From Radiobacillus deserti (GTDB lineage: Bacteria; Bacillota; Bacilli; Bacillales; Amphibacillaceae): a DNA stretch of 64,000 nt. Made by a program: the position numbers and the translations under genes. Shown here piece by piece: positions 15,192 through 24,504 of the stretch (positions are counted from its first letter, which is position 1; each line of letters opens with the position of its first letter). Under the pieces are notes generated by a model. That model worked only from the letters and a program-made list of their open reading frames with translations. It was not told the DNA's origin and did no database searches. The DNA lies in NCBI RefSeq assembly GCF_007301515.1, contig NZ_CP041666.1, forward strand, positions 248,001 to 312,000, written 5' to 3'.

Positions 15192-16013
15192 TTAATTCAC
15201 CATATATCCAATACCAAATATTCCACAAACATAGATAGCAGAAACGAGTAAAAATAAATAATCGCGTTTCTCCATCTTTAAATGAGCTAGCTTAATTTTC
15301 TTTACCTCTGGGTGGTTAAACCCATATAAACTTCCTTTTGTTTCTAGGGCTTCCACGGTTGTTCTTGCTCGTTTAGACGTGCTTAATAAAAGTGGGTAGA
15401 ACGATAAAACAGCAAGCCTCACGAAATAAAAGATAGAATTCACGTAAAGGAAACCGTGTTTTTTTGGAGCTTTCCCCCTTAACCGAAAGGATAGAAAGAC
15501 GTGGTGGTATTCCTCTAGTAGACTTGGGAGCATTCGATAACCATACGCAATACTAAATGATACTTGGCCTGGCACCCCAATCTTTAACAATCCATTGCTG
15601 AGTTTATCCGGGTCCATCGAACAGAACACGGTAATACTTGCTAAAGATATTGTAGAAAGCTTTAACGTTAAAAGAAGTAGAGGTAGAATAACGCTTCCGT
15701 TTCCTCCGAAAAACCAAGAAGCAACTAACAAATACCCTCCTTGTCCTAGCAATCCTAGGCAAAGGATAAAGATAATGAGTGGACTTACTCGAATCGAAAT
15801 GGTCGTAACAACCATAAATAAAAAGAAGCCAAACAAAACAATTTCACTATGAAGAAACCACGGTACTATTCCAAAAAATAAATACCAGATAAAAAGAGTA
15901 CGAGGATCTAGCTTTGCTAGAAATGTATCTCCGTTTCCGTATGCTGTATTTAGTAATTCAATCTTTATTTGCTCAACTGAAAGCTTATCCGATAGTTTGC
16001 GGGTGTATTCCAT
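15192..16013 (-). CDS. ECF transporter T component
   Basis: The product of 273 residues has about six membrane segments and the coupling-helix motifs SFRLRGKAPKK and RTTVEALETKG, which in EcfT-like proteins contact the two ATPase domains. ATG 16013 has GGAGG at 16020-16026; the frame extends 18 codons upstream but without a start signal. It overlaps the double-ATPase gene by 29 bases. Together with that gene and the S component it makes a dedicated (group I) ECF importer. Confidence 0.85.
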   Translation of the reverse strand: MEYTRKLSDKLSVEQIKIELLNTAYGNGDTFLAKLDPRTLFIWYLFFGIVPWFLHSEIVLFGFFLFMVVTTISIRVSPLIIFILCLGLLGQGGYLLVASWFFGGNGSVILPLLLLTLKLSTISLASITVFCSMDPDKLSNGLLKIGVPGQVSFSIAYGYRMLPSLLEEYHHVFLSFRLRGKAPKKHGFLYVNSIFYFVRLAVLSFYPLLLSTSKRARTTVEALETKGSLYGFNHPEVKKIKLAHLKMEKRDYLFLLVSAIYVCGIFGIGYMVN

Positions 16014-17703
16014 GCGTTGCCTCCTCTCTTTGTACGGCTTGAACAAAATCTTGAACGGTATAAGCAAGTGGAGAAAGGTTAAGCCGCTTGCTAAGCTGGA
16101 GGATTTGAGGTGCTTTAAGTCCAGCTACATCTAGTAATGATTGGTTTTGAAAGACAGATTCTCGATCACCATCGTGAATGATTTGTCCCTCATGTAGCAC
16201 AATGATCCGACTTGCCCACTCAGCAACTAATTGCATGTCATGTGTCGCAATAACAACAGCTTCTACGTGTTCTTTTAAGGTTCCAATTAACTTCGTAATA
16301 TGCTTTCTCGTTGCAATATCAAGATTTGCTGTCGGTTCATCAAGTAGAATGACGGAAGGGTTCATGGCAACACCAATAGCTAAAGAAGCTCGTCGCTGTT
16401 GTCCACCACTCATTAATCGACTATCTCGTTCTTGAAGGTGAGTAAGGTCATAAGCTTCTAAAATGTCATCGACGATTGCTTTGTAGTTTGGTATGTTACG
16501 TGCTTTTAAAAAGAACTCTACGTCTTTTCGCACGGAGTCTTCAATAAACATTTCTTCCGGGTTTTGATAAATATAGGTTACGAGGTCTGCCAAATGCTCG
16601 GGAGACTGCTTCTTCGTATCCAACCCTTTTACAAAAACGTGTCCTGACTCTGGTTTAGATAGGCCTGTAATTAAGCGCATCAAGGAGGATTTTCCAGCCC
16701 CATTATTTCCGACTAGTGCGATTAGATCTCCTTTATGAATATCCAGATTTATATGTTGTAGTACTTGCTTCTTTGATCGATTGATGGTTTTATACGAAAA
16801 GCTTACCTCTTCCATTTGTATAATAGATTCCGATTGCTCAGATTTAACCATGGATTCAGCAGCTGAAGCCGTCATTGGATGTGAAAAATAGGCCATCGCT
16901 TCGTCCAGGTGAATGGGTAAAATTCCTTTGTCGTCTGGATTGATGGAATAGGCAGCTTGCGTTACTTGTGGTGGATATATTTGTCGCTTCAATAACTGAT
17001 CAACTTCTCGTAAACCATCCTCTGTCTTCTTTTTCCATACAACCTCGCCCTTATCCATTAACACGACATGTTTACAGAAATCCGCAATGAATTCCGTATG
17101 ATGCTCAATCACAATGATTGTTTTCCCGTATTTTTCATTTAACCGTTTTAGGATGCGGTATGTTTCTTCTGCATGTGCGGGATCTAATTGAGCGACGGGT
17201 TCATCTATGATGAGTACATCTGGGTCTAGAGATAAGATACCAGCTAAAGCGAGCAAATGCTTTTGTCCCCCACTTAATTGCCAGATAAACTCGTCATCAT
17301 GCCCGTATAGACCGACTAAGTCCAATGCTGTCTTTCCTTTTTCCTTATAATCTGGATACCCGTAATTTAAAGGCGCAAAGCTTGCATCGTCAAGAACGCG
17401 TGGACTTACAAGCTGGTTTTCAAAATCTTGATATACATATCCGACATTTTGGGATAATTCTGCTACTTTATGTTCTGTTGTTACAAGTCCGTTTACTGTA
17501 ACTTTCCCTGAAAAATCTCCTACATAGTAATGTGGAATGAGACCGTTGAACAGTTTACAAAGTGTTGATTTTCCACTGCCATTACTGCCCATTATGGCGA
17601 TAAAGTCTCCCTTTTCTATTGAAAGAGAGACATTACGCAATACAGGCAGATCCCCTCCTGGATATTGGAAGGTGACATTTTCGATGACAAGCTGTTCGGT
17701 CAT
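15985..17703 (-). CDS. ECF transporter double ATP-binding protein (A-A' fusion)
   Basis: Two complete ABC domains lie in 572 residues. The first has Walker A GSNGSGKST, signature LSGGQ and Walker B VLIIDEP; the second, from about residue 295, has GNNGAGKSS, MSGGQQRRAS and VILLDEPTANLD. The first domain shows VYQDFENQLVSPRV, a Q-loop form common to EcfA/CbiO proteins. A linker of about 65 residues joins them. It energises uptake through the T and S components. Its start overlaps the S-component stop by four bases (ATGA), so the three are one transcript. Confidence 0.9.
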   Translation of the reverse strand: MTEQLVIENVTFQYPGGDLPVLRNVSLSIEKGDFIAIMGSNGSGKSTLCKLFNGLIPHYYVGDFSGKVTVNGLVTTEHKVAELSQNVGYVYQDFENQLVSPRVLDDASFAPLNYGYPDYKEKGKTALDLVGLYGHDDEFIWQLSGGQKHLLALAGILSLDPDVLIIDEPVAQLDPAHAEETYRILKRLNEKYGKTIIVIEHHTEFIADFCKHVVLMDKGEVVWKKKTEDGLREVDQLLKRQIYPPQVTQAAYSINPDDKGILPIHLDEAMAYFSHPMTASAAESMVKSEQSESIIQMEEVSFSYKTINRSKKQVLQHINLDIHKGDLIALVGNNGAGKSSLMRLITGLSKPESGHVFVKGLDTKKQSPEHLADLVTYIYQNPEEMFIEDSVRKDVEFFLKARNIPNYKAIVDDILEAYDLTHLQERDSRLMSGGQQRRASLAIGVAMNPSVILLDEPTANLDIATRKHITKLIGTLKEHVEAVVIATHDMQLVAEWASRIIVLHEGQIIHDGDRESVFQNQSLLDVAGLKAPQILQLSKRLNLSPLAYTVQDFVQAVQREEATHGIHPQTIG

Positions 17704-18584
17704 GATGGGATCCTCTGATCCTCGTTAGAGGGCTTAGATTTATTTTGTTTCATTTTAAGCATGACGAAAACAGTAATGGCAGCAACTAGAGCGGCAGTCC
17801 CAATGCTAACCCAGATAAACCAATCTCCGAACGTTCCTAGGAAATCTGCTTCCCACTCATAATTAAAGTCTGTTTCGGATAAGTATTCGAAAAGAAAAGC
17901 ACTACATGCTAGAACAACAGCTACGGTAATAAGTCTTGGAGTTAAAACCTCGGCAGTAGAGTACTTAATGGAAGTATCACGGGGTTTCATTCCTAGAAGG
18001 GGTTCAATTTTTCCATAAAGGCGTGGTACTAAATATAGCGTTGGAAGTAAAGCGAAAAGAATCCCAGAAAACAACACATCATTTAAGAATGCGAAGCCTT
18101 CTACGACAACAACACTCTCGGCTAATCCAGGTACTGCTTCCAGCTCTTCTACACCAACCCAAACTTTTAGAATATCAACGGTACAGCTAATAAATTGATG
18201 AATGGCAACACCTAGAATCGCAGCTGTACCTACTTGTCTCTTGTTTCGTGGATTACTTACTAGTGAACCTGCAATAAACATAGCGAGAGAGAATCCGATA
18301 AATTTCTCAAGCTCGCCAAACCCTCCGAACTGACCGAGCATAATTTCTCCAAAGATTACTTCTCCTAAAGCAGCACCAATAGCGGCATACAAAGGGTGAA
18401 ATAAGATACAAAGGGTTAATGGAATAAACGCAAAGTATTCAATCGAAAATTCCACAGGACCAACATTTACGGAGGGGACGAGTTCGGTAATCATGTTAGA
18501 TAATCCATATAAAGACATAGACAAAATAAAAACCATCATCTTCTGAGATTGTGTTAAGACATACCTTTCTTTTAATTCAGGCAC
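17700..18584 (-). CDS. Probable ECF transporter substrate-binding (S) component, unknown substrate
   Basis: The membrane protein of 294 residues has about seven hydrophobic segments. It is longer than typical S components (about 180-200), with a C-terminal addition of about 90 residues containing two extra membrane segments and a basic tail. FHPLYAAIGAALGEVIFGEI resembles S-component helix regions. No vitamin riboswitch precedes it, unlike thiamine or riboflavin S components. The neighbours (RpiR regulator, PHP phosphoesterase) hint at a sugar-like or phosphate-containing substrate. ATG 18584 has GGAGG upstream. The S-component role is inferred mainly from operon context. Confidence 0.65.
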   Translation of the reverse strand: MPELKERYVLTQSQKMMVFILSMSLYGLSNMITELVPSVNVGPVEFSIEYFAFIPLTLCILFHPLYAAIGAALGEVIFGEIMLGQFGGFGELEKFIGFSLAMFIAGSLVSNPRNKRQVGTAAILGVAIHQFISCTVDILKVWVGVEELEAVPGLAESVVVVEGFAFLNDVLFSGILFALLPTLYLVPRLYGKIEPLLGMKPRDTSIKYSTAEVLTPRLITVAVVLACSAFLFEYLSETDFNYEWEADFLGTFGDWFIWVSIGTAALVAAITVFVMLKMKQNKSKPSNEDQRIPS

Positions 18585-18657
18585 GGTTCATTACCTCCTT
18601 ATATTCGAATTATCTTAATTGTAAAAAACCATTATGAATCTCTCGTGTTGTCCAAGT

Positions 18658-18675
18658 GAAAATTTTGTAAATTTC
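18658..18675. promoter_or_regulatory. Candidate RpiR-family operator
   Basis: GAAAATTTTGTAAATTTC is an imperfect palindrome of GAAA-N10-TTTC type, as used by several RpiR/MurR regulators, in the divergent region between the ECF operon and the rpiR-like gene. Confidence 0.3.
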
Positions 18676-18772
18676 GTATCATTTTTTAACATTATGTAAA
18701 AAAACTTTCATAGAGATAGGAAGTCATCACTATATATGCTATTCTTCGGGTGAAATGGAAGGGGGAGACGAT

Positions 18773-19606
18773 TTGTTACAGGTGAAATGGGATACCTCAC
18801 ATATGTCACCTAGTCAGTACCAAATTGCCGATTACATACAAAAGCATACGCAGCAAGTATTGTTATCGACGGAAAAAGATATAGCGGATGCAGTCCAAGT
18901 TAGTATCGCGTCTGTGTCAAGATTTTGGCGAGTAGTTGGCTATAAAAATTTCAAGGATTTTAAGCAAGAGATGCGTAGTCAGTTGGAAGTCTCTCCTGCA
19001 GGGAAAATGGAGCGTATTATGGGCAGAGGCACTGAGGAAGAATTGCAGCATCATATTTTGGATATATCCGTTACCCACTTGTATAAGACGATGCAGCAGT
19101 TTTCAAGCACATCCTTTCGCCAGGCAGTTCGTCTCCTAACAGCAAGTAAAAAGACTCGAGTATACTGTCCGGGACCTTCGGCAGGACTAGGTGCCTTACT
19201 TCAGTATCGTCTTGCAAGATTCGGTTTAGACATACGGATAATGGATAAGAGTGGGAGTGAAATGTTGGAGGAGCTTCTCCACTTGGAGAAAGATAGTGTT
19301 GTCATTTTATTTGGATTTGTCCGCTTATTACCAGAAGCACGAGTCATTTTAGATTATTCCAAGCAAGTCGGTTATAAAACTATTATCATTACAGATCAGC
19401 TTATTGCTGATTTTTCTACACAAGCAAACTGTACGATGTTCGCAAGTAGGGGGGAAATCAGTGAATTTCATTCCATGGTTGCCCCGACCTTTTTAGTCGA
19501 AAACTTAATTATCGCAGTCGGAATGGAGAATAAACAGGAAAGTCTGAATCGATTAGAAAGGTTAAGTGAGCTTAGAAAGCGATATAGTAAAGAGCTACCT
19601 CGTTGA
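18773..19606 (+). CDS. RpiR/MurR-family transcriptional regulator
   Basis: An N-terminal HTH-6 domain (MSPSQYQIADYIQKH, then EKDIADAVQVSIASVSRFWR) is followed by a SIS phosphosugar-binding domain (about 120-260, including VYCPGPSAGLGALLQYRL). Such regulators respond to phosphorylated sugars. TTG 18773 has GGGGGA six bases upstream and is my preferred start; an in-frame ATG at 18755 lacks one. The gene is divergent from the ECF transporter operon with about 190 bp between them and most likely controls it (inference from arrangement). Confidence 0.85.
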   Translation: MLQVKWDTSHMSPSQYQIADYIQKHTQQVLLSTEKDIADAVQVSIASVSRFWRVVGYKNFKDFKQEMRSQLEVSPAGKMERIMGRGTEEELQHHILDISVTHLYKTMQQFSSTSFRQAVRLLTASKKTRVYCPGPSAGLGALLQYRLARFGLDIRIMDKSGSEMLEELLHLEKDSVVILFGFVRLLPEARVILDYSKQVGYKTIIITDQLIADFSTQANCTMFASRGEISEFHSMVAPTFLVENLIIAVGMENKQESLNRLERLSELRKRYSKELPR

Positions 19607-19633
19607 AACCAGAAGGGGTTGAAAGCCATCATT

Positions 19634-20104
19634 TCAACCCTTCAACTTCAATTTTAATCCTTCGTGCGTCGCTAAAAAGCCTAATCGTTTATAAAAGCGA
19701 TGTGCATCCTCTCGTGTTTTATCCGTGGTTAGTTGAACAATCTGACAGCCACGTTCTTTTGCTCGTTCAATGGCCCACTGAATTAACTGACCGCCAATTC
19801 CTTGTCCACGATAAGCGGAAGAAGTTCTTACTCCTTCGATGGTTGCTCTCCAGCTCCCTTGGTGAGTAAGTTAAGGAGTAAATGTTATTTGAGCAACACC
19901 AACAACCCTATGTTCTATGAAAGCAACTACTAACTCATTGTTTGGGTCTGATTCAATGGCTTGAAATGCTTCGTAGTAAGAATTTGGCAATGGATGCGTG
20001 TTTTGTTCTCTTTGACTTCCTAACGGGTCATCGGCAAGCAATTCAACAATGGCTGGGACGTCACGTAGGGTAGGGGAACGAAAATGAAGCACCGCTTTTG
20101 TCAT
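19634..20104 (-). pseudogene. GNAT acetyltransferase gene interrupted by an in-frame TAA
   Basis: From ATG 20104 (GGAGGAG upstream) the frame reads a GNAT N-terminus (LHFRSPTLRDVPAIVELLAD, then NNELVVAFIEHRVVGVAQITFTP) and stops at TAA 19871-19873. Without any shift the same frame continues LTHQGSWRATIEGVRTSSAY, RGQGIGGQLIQWAIE with the acetyl-CoA loop, and AHRFYKRLGFLATHE to TGA 19634. A single sense codon, probably Tyr (TAT or TAC), is thus replaced by TAA. The whole is 156 codons, normal for the family. It is a recent nonsense mutation or a base error. Confidence 0.85.
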
Positions 20105-20306
20105 GACTCCTCCTCCTCTTTTGTGTTTCATCTAATTATAAATTAAAGGAGAGCTTTTGAGAATTGACGGATTAGTCTAGTTGGTTACTTGTTTCAACTA
20201 ATTTGTACGGATCTATCATTGTCGTTTTAGGCAATATGACCAATAGGCATGGAAAGGATGAATGGCTCATATAAATAAGGGACATGCATAATTAAGGAGG
20301 GGAAAC

Positions 20307-20567
20307 ATGATACATGCAGTACTTGCCATAGCGATAACTAGACTTTTATCCGGATGTATAGAAATTGTTGCAGCTCTCTTAATTTTAAAATATAACGAAA
20401 TAGAAAAAGCCTTTGTTATTAACAGTTCTCTTGCTATTATTGGACCGCTTATTCTCATCGTAACGACTACCTTAGGGCTTGTTGGCATGTCAGACAGGAT
20501 GACCTTAAGTAAATTTTTTTGGATTTTCCTCGGAATTGTTTTTCTTATATATGGTGTGAAGAAATAG
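20307..20567 (+). CDS. yqhV: YqhV family small membrane protein (DUF2619)
   Basis: The 86-residue product MIHAVLAIAITRLLSGCIEI has three hydrophobic segments and closely resembles B. subtilis YqhV (MIHAVL, R-LSG--E, INS-L---GPLI). In B. subtilis yqhV lies next to the spoIIIA sporulation operon; here it stands alone. AAGGAGGGG precedes the ATG. Function unknown. Confidence 0.8.
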   Translation: MIHAVLAIAITRLLSGCIEIVAALLILKYNEIEKAFVINSSLAIIGPLILIVTTTLGLVGMSDRMTLSKFFWIFLGIVFLIYGVKK

Positions 20568-20590
20568 TTCATGTAAAAATCAATGGAAAC

Positions 20591-20625
20591 GAAAAAAGAC
20601 CAAGTACTATGATAGGTAGTACTTG
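20591..20625 (-). terminator. Terminator for the aldehyde dehydrogenase gene
   Basis: CAAGTACTA and TAGTACTTG form a nine-pair stem with a seven-base loop; on the minus strand it is followed by GTCTTTTTTCG. It also lies just after yqhV on the + strand, where it lacks a T-run. Confidence 0.8.
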
Positions 20626-20641
20626 ATCCTTATCGACTTTT

Positions 20642-22120
20642 TTATTCTGGGATATAAGGCAAATCCTTTGTGTTAGGAATATTAATAACATGGGTATCCG
20701 TGTATGCCAGTAAACCTTCTTTCCCGTATTCGCGCCCCATTCCCGATTGCTTGACACCACCGAATGGGAAACGTACATCTAGCCCTTGAACTGCAGCGGT
20801 ATTAATCATTGTCGTCCCGGCTTGGATGTGTTTTGCAATTTTTACGGCGTGCTCCTCTTTTCCCCACACAGAGCTAGTAAGTCCAAAAATACTATCGTTG
20901 GCTAGCTCTATAGCATGTTCGTCGTCATTAAAAGGTAATATTGGAACAGTTGGACCAAACTGTTCCTTCACGACGATTGGATCCTCCTGATTTGCACCTA
21001 GTACAACAGTAGGTTGCATAAAATATCCCTCTTCATATAACTCCTGATCGAGAATCTTTCCTAACTTAACGACTTCAGCCCCTTTTCCTTTTGCATCGTC
21101 AATCAAGCTTTGAACATATTTGACTTGTTTCTGGTTGTTAACTGGACCAACGGTTACATTTTTGTCAAAAGGATCTCCTACTCTAATCCATTTGTTTGCC
21201 GCTTCTATATATTTTTCAACAAATTGATCATAAATCGACTTATGTACATAGATTCTTTTCGCAATCATACAGATTTGACCAGCTGTTAGAAAATTAGAAA
21301 TGACAAGTCTTCGCATCGCTTTCTCGTCTTGTATGTCGAAGTCATCTAAAACAATAGCGGCATCGTTTCCACCTAGCTCCAGTGTCATATGCTTAATCGT
21401 GTCAGCAGCAGCTTTCATAATATGCTTTGCTGTTTCTGTACCACCTGTAAAGGCAATCTTTGCGACCTTTGGATTGGATGTGAGCTCGACTCCAACATCT
21501 GCTTCTCCATGAACAAGATTCAAAACGCCAGGTGGAAATTCTTTCGCAATTAGCTCTACAACTTTACTTACTGCCAGCGGCGCTAATGGACTTGGTTTTA
21601 ACACCATTGTGTTCCCTGTTAACAATGCAGGTGCAATTTTAATCGTGGAAAGGGAAATGGGATAGTTCCAAGGTGTTATGGCAGAAACGACGCCGATAGC
21701 ATCTCTAGCAATGATTGTCTTTCCGTTATCATGTTCCTGGACGTCGCTTTTAATGACTTCTTTTACTTGGTCACAGGCGTATTCCATCCACATTAAAGAG
21801 ACTCCAATTTCACCTTCTGAATCATATAATGGTTTTCCGTGCTCTCTAGATAACAATTTTGCAATTTCAGGTGTCGCATCTTTAATGTTTTGAATAGCTT
21901 TTCTCATCCGCTTAATACGTTCATCTATGGACGACTCTCTCCATGTAATAAACGTATCGTAGGCGACGTCAATCGCTTTTATAGTATCTTCGCGAGTATT
22001 TACAGGTGCATATCCTACAACTTCAGCTGGATGAGTTGGGTTTTCCCTCGGTGCTTGATTGTCTACCTTATATTTTTCTCCATTAATAATTGCGTCTATC
22101 ATGATTGGACTTTCAGACAT
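20642..22120 (-). CDS. NAD(P)-dependent aldehyde dehydrogenase family protein
   Basis: The 492-residue enzyme has standard ALDH elements: cofactor-site ITPWNYPIS and LKPSPLAPL, FTGGTETAKHIMKAA, catalytic Glu in TLELGGNDAAIV and catalytic Cys in TAGQICMIAKR, then EQFGPTVPILPF and the C-terminal GGVKQSGMGREYG. The sequence is closest in feel to succinate-semialdehyde/lactaldehyde dehydrogenases but specificity cannot be set from motifs. A start codon ATG lies at 22120 with GGAAGCG upstream. It is monocistronic with its own terminator. Confidence 0.88.
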   Translation of the reverse strand: MSESPIMIDAIINGEKYKVDNQAPRENPTHPAEVVGYAPVNTREDTIKAIDVAYDTFITWRESSIDERIKRMRKAIQNIKDATPEIAKLLSREHGKPLYDSEGEIGVSLMWMEYACDQVKEVIKSDVQEHDNGKTIIARDAIGVVSAITPWNYPISLSTIKIAPALLTGNTMVLKPSPLAPLAVSKVVELIAKEFPPGVLNLVHGEADVGVELTSNPKVAKIAFTGGTETAKHIMKAAADTIKHMTLELGGNDAAIVLDDFDIQDEKAMRRLVISNFLTAGQICMIAKRIYVHKSIYDQFVEKYIEAANKWIRVGDPFDKNVTVGPVNNQKQVKYVQSLIDDAKGKGAEVVKLGKILDQELYEEGYFMQPTVVLGANQEDPIVVKEQFGPTVPILPFNDDEHAIELANDSIFGLTSSVWGKEEHAVKIAKHIQAGTTMINTAAVQGLDVRFPFGGVKQSGMGREYGKEGLLAYTDTHVINIPNTKDLPYIPE

Positions 22121-22232
22121 AAAGTGAACGCTTCCTTTCCAATAGAATTATTACTCCTAATGTTCCCAGAAAGATGCTTTAGTAACCACTATTCGTGAAT
22201 ATTTAACAATGAAAGAATGATTCATAGTACTC

Positions 22233-23009
22233 CTACAAGGCATAGAACATTTTTGTATTCAAATAAATTTGTTGATAAACATCATCCACAGGTAGCTTCT
22301 TTAAGGTAGCGATCTGTTCAATGACTGCATGGATCATTTTCGGATGTGTCATTTGATTCGCAAACGGACCTTTGAATCCCCAAGGTCCGTCTGTTTCCAC
22401 CATCATCTGTTCTATAGGATACCTCTGAATCAATTCCTGTATCTCAGGCTCGTATAGGCAGTCCGGAGTAAAGGAGACGTGATAACCATTTTCAATCATC
22501 CGTTCTACCGTTTTTGCATCCCCCTTAAACCAATGAAAGTGGGCCTGTTTACTATTGTGTTTTTCTAATAAATCACAAACGATAGGTGCATGGTCATACA
22601 CCGCATGCAAAACAACAGGCTTCTTAATTTGAGACGCTATTACAATCATCCGTTCTAGAAAGTGGACGTAGGGATCTAAAGATAAGCTAGGGTTCGTTTT
22701 CTGCATGTTGTAGTATGGTAACCCTATTTCTCCGATTGCAACCATCGTCCCCGAATTAGAAAGGAGGAATCTTTCAAGCTCCTCTTGATTCTTTCTACTG
22801 GGTAAATCTTGTTCTGGATGATGACCGTATGCTACCTTTATGCGCGGATCCATTTTGTGAAGCTCCAAATTCCGTTTGCAGGATAATAGTGAGTAAGATA
22901 CGGCAATTAGTGCTTCAACTTTATAGGATTCCATCTCTTGAAGGATGGTTTCTTGCTCCTTTTGCTTGTACATATCTAAGTGTATATGTGCATCCATGAT
23001 AGGCTTCAT
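22233..23009 (-). CDS. TatD-family metal-dependent hydrolase of the thiamine operon
   Basis: The product begins MKPIMDAHIHLDMY (HxH metal motif), continues with AIGEIGLPYYN, VVLHAVYDHAP, HFHWFKGDA and MVETDGPWGF, the TatD-family metal and active-site positions. Length 258 is normal. Its ATG overlaps the thiZ-like gene stop by four bases, placing it as last gene of the TPP-riboswitch operon. A role in salvaging a thiamine precursor, for example hydrolysis of a formylamino- or related pyrimidine, is plausible but inferred from position only. Confidence 0.8.
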   Translation of the reverse strand: MKPIMDAHIHLDMYKQKEQETILQEMESYKVEALIAVSYSLLSCKRNLELHKMDPRIKVAYGHHPEQDLPSRKNQEELERFLLSNSGTMVAIGEIGLPYYNMQKTNPSLSLDPYVHFLERMIVIASQIKKPVVLHAVYDHAPIVCDLLEKHNSKQAHFHWFKGDAKTVERMIENGYHVSFTPDCLYEPEIQELIQRYPIEQMMVETDGPWGFKGPFANQMTHPKMIHAVIEQIATLKKLPVDDVYQQIYLNTKMFYAL

Positions 23010-23743
23010 AAGGAACCACTCAATTCGGAATAAATTTGTTTTTTTAGGGACAGAAATTTTTCCTCCAATAATAAGTTAGGTAACCTTGGTCGAGAGAATG
23101 GAATGACAAACTCCTTCTTCACGGTAGCAGGCTTAGAAGACAACACGATGACTCTGTCTGATAAAAAAATTGCTTCATCAATATTATGTGTGACGAACAA
23201 AATAGCTTTTTGTTGCTCTTGCCAGAGGTCCATTAGCCATGTTTGCATATCCAGTCTTGTAAATTCATCTAAAGCAGAAAATGGTTCGTCTAAGCAAATG
23301 ATAGATTGTGGGCTCAATAGACTTCGAACAAAAGCAACACGCTGCTTCATTCCCCCGGATAACTGATGTGGATAGACGTGTTCATAACCTTTTAACCCAG
23401 CGCGCTCTAGCATATGAATGGCTTCCGTTTCCTTATTTTCTCCTACAATTTCCGCAGCTAATGTTACATTTTTTAGAATCGTTCTCCAAGGAAATAACGA
23501 GGGAGATTGTGGCATATAACTGATTTTCCCTTTTTGATTCGTGACGTTCTCCCCATTAATTAAAAAATTCCCACCATCCGGTGTGATGAGCCCACCAATC
23601 AGGTGGAATAAAGTACTTTTTCCACTTCCAGATGGTCCTAAAATAGACACGAATTCCCCTTCCTTGACGGAGAAGTTAAGATCATTTAAGACAAAGGCTT
23701 CACCGAAGGACTTTGAAATATGTTGGACCTCTAATGCTTTCAT
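23006..23743 (-). CDS. thiZ: Thiamine-precursor ABC transporter ATP-binding protein
   Basis: The protein of 245 residues is a single ABC domain of the nitrate/taurine/HMP class: Walker A GPSGSGKST, Q-loop MPQSPSLFPWRTI, signature LSGGMKQR and Walker B IICLDEPFSALD. It pairs with the permease just upstream, with a four-base stop/start overlap. The TPP riboswitch assigns it to thiamine-precursor import. Confidence 0.88.
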   Translation of the reverse strand: MKALEVQHISKSFGEAFVLNDLNFSVKEGEFVSILGPSGSGKSTLFHLIGGLITPDGGNFLINGENVTNQKGKISYMPQSPSLFPWRTILKNVTLAAEIVGENKETEAIHMLERAGLKGYEHVYPHQLSGGMKQRVAFVRSLLSPQSIICLDEPFSALDEFTRLDMQTWLMDLWQEQQKAILFVTHNIDEAIFLSDRVIVLSSKPATVKKEFVIPFSRPRLPNLLLEEKFLSLKKQIYSELSGSL

Positions 23744-24504
23744 CTTTTTTCTCCTTTCGGCTTCCAGCGAATGAGACGACGTTCAGCAGTCACTATCATG
23801 GAAAAGAATAATAAGCACAATATCACGATATAAAGAATGGATACAAAAACACGGTCCGTTCGAAAGGAGGAAGAGGCGAGGGTCATAAATACCCCAATCC
23901 CGTGATTTCCACCTAACCATTCAGATATAACTGCACCCATCACACTATAAGTAGCTGCAATTTTTAAACCAGAGAATATAGAAGGGAGTGCATGGGGCCA
24001 CTCTAATTTACGGAATATTTGTCCTTTACTAGCTCCAACCATCAGCATGTAATGCTTGAGTTCATCGGTGGTTTGGCGCAGCCCATCTAAGGTAGCAATT
24101 GCGATAGGAAAGAAGCAAAATAAGGTGATGACAATGACCTTTGGTAAAATCCCAAATCCAAACCAGATTACAAGTAAGGGTGCTAACACGATCGTCGGGA
24201 TGTTTTGGGAAATAATGATGAGTGGGTAAACCGTTTCCCGTACTTTAGGCATCAGATGAAGAATGGTAGCAACCCCTAATCCAATGATTGAGCCGCATAT
24301 AAAGCCAATGAATGTTAAACGAATGGTGGCCAATAGATGTCCTTGGAAATCTGACCAGGATACAAGCACTTCTTTCCATATTTGACTAGGGGAAGGGAGT
24401 AGCCAGGCAGGAATATCCAACCATCGGCTACTTCCCTCCCAAAGGACAAGCAAAAGGATAATCAACGTGGTGGGACGCCATCCTTTCTGGATCCATCGTT
24501 TCAT
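23740..24504 (-). CDS. thiX: Thiamine-precursor ABC transporter permease
   Basis: The 254-residue protein has about six membrane helices and the BPD-transport EAA-like loop KHYMLMVGASKGQIFRKLEW-PHALPSIFSGLK that docks on the ATPase. It is of the SsuC/TauC/ThiX type. Overlaps on both sides (ATGA) show tight coupling within the operon. Confidence 0.88.
   Translation of the reverse strand: MKRWIQKGWRPTTLIILLLVLWEGSSRWLDIPAWLLPSPSQIWKEVLVSWSDFQGHLLATIRLTFIGFICGSIIGLGVATILHLMPKVRETVYPLIIISQNIPTIVLAPLLVIWFGFGILPKVIVITLFCFFPIAIATLDGLRQTTDELKHYMLMVGASKGQIFRKLEWPHALPSIFSGLKIAATYSVMGAVISEWLGGNHGIGVFMTLASSSFRTDRVFVSILYIVILCLLFFSMIVTAERRLIRWKPKGEKR

Noticed and set aside
19603..19869. 88-codon open frame on the + strand after the RpiR gene
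   Set aside because: It is the antisense of the GNAT C-terminal half, which reads as real protein on the minus strand.
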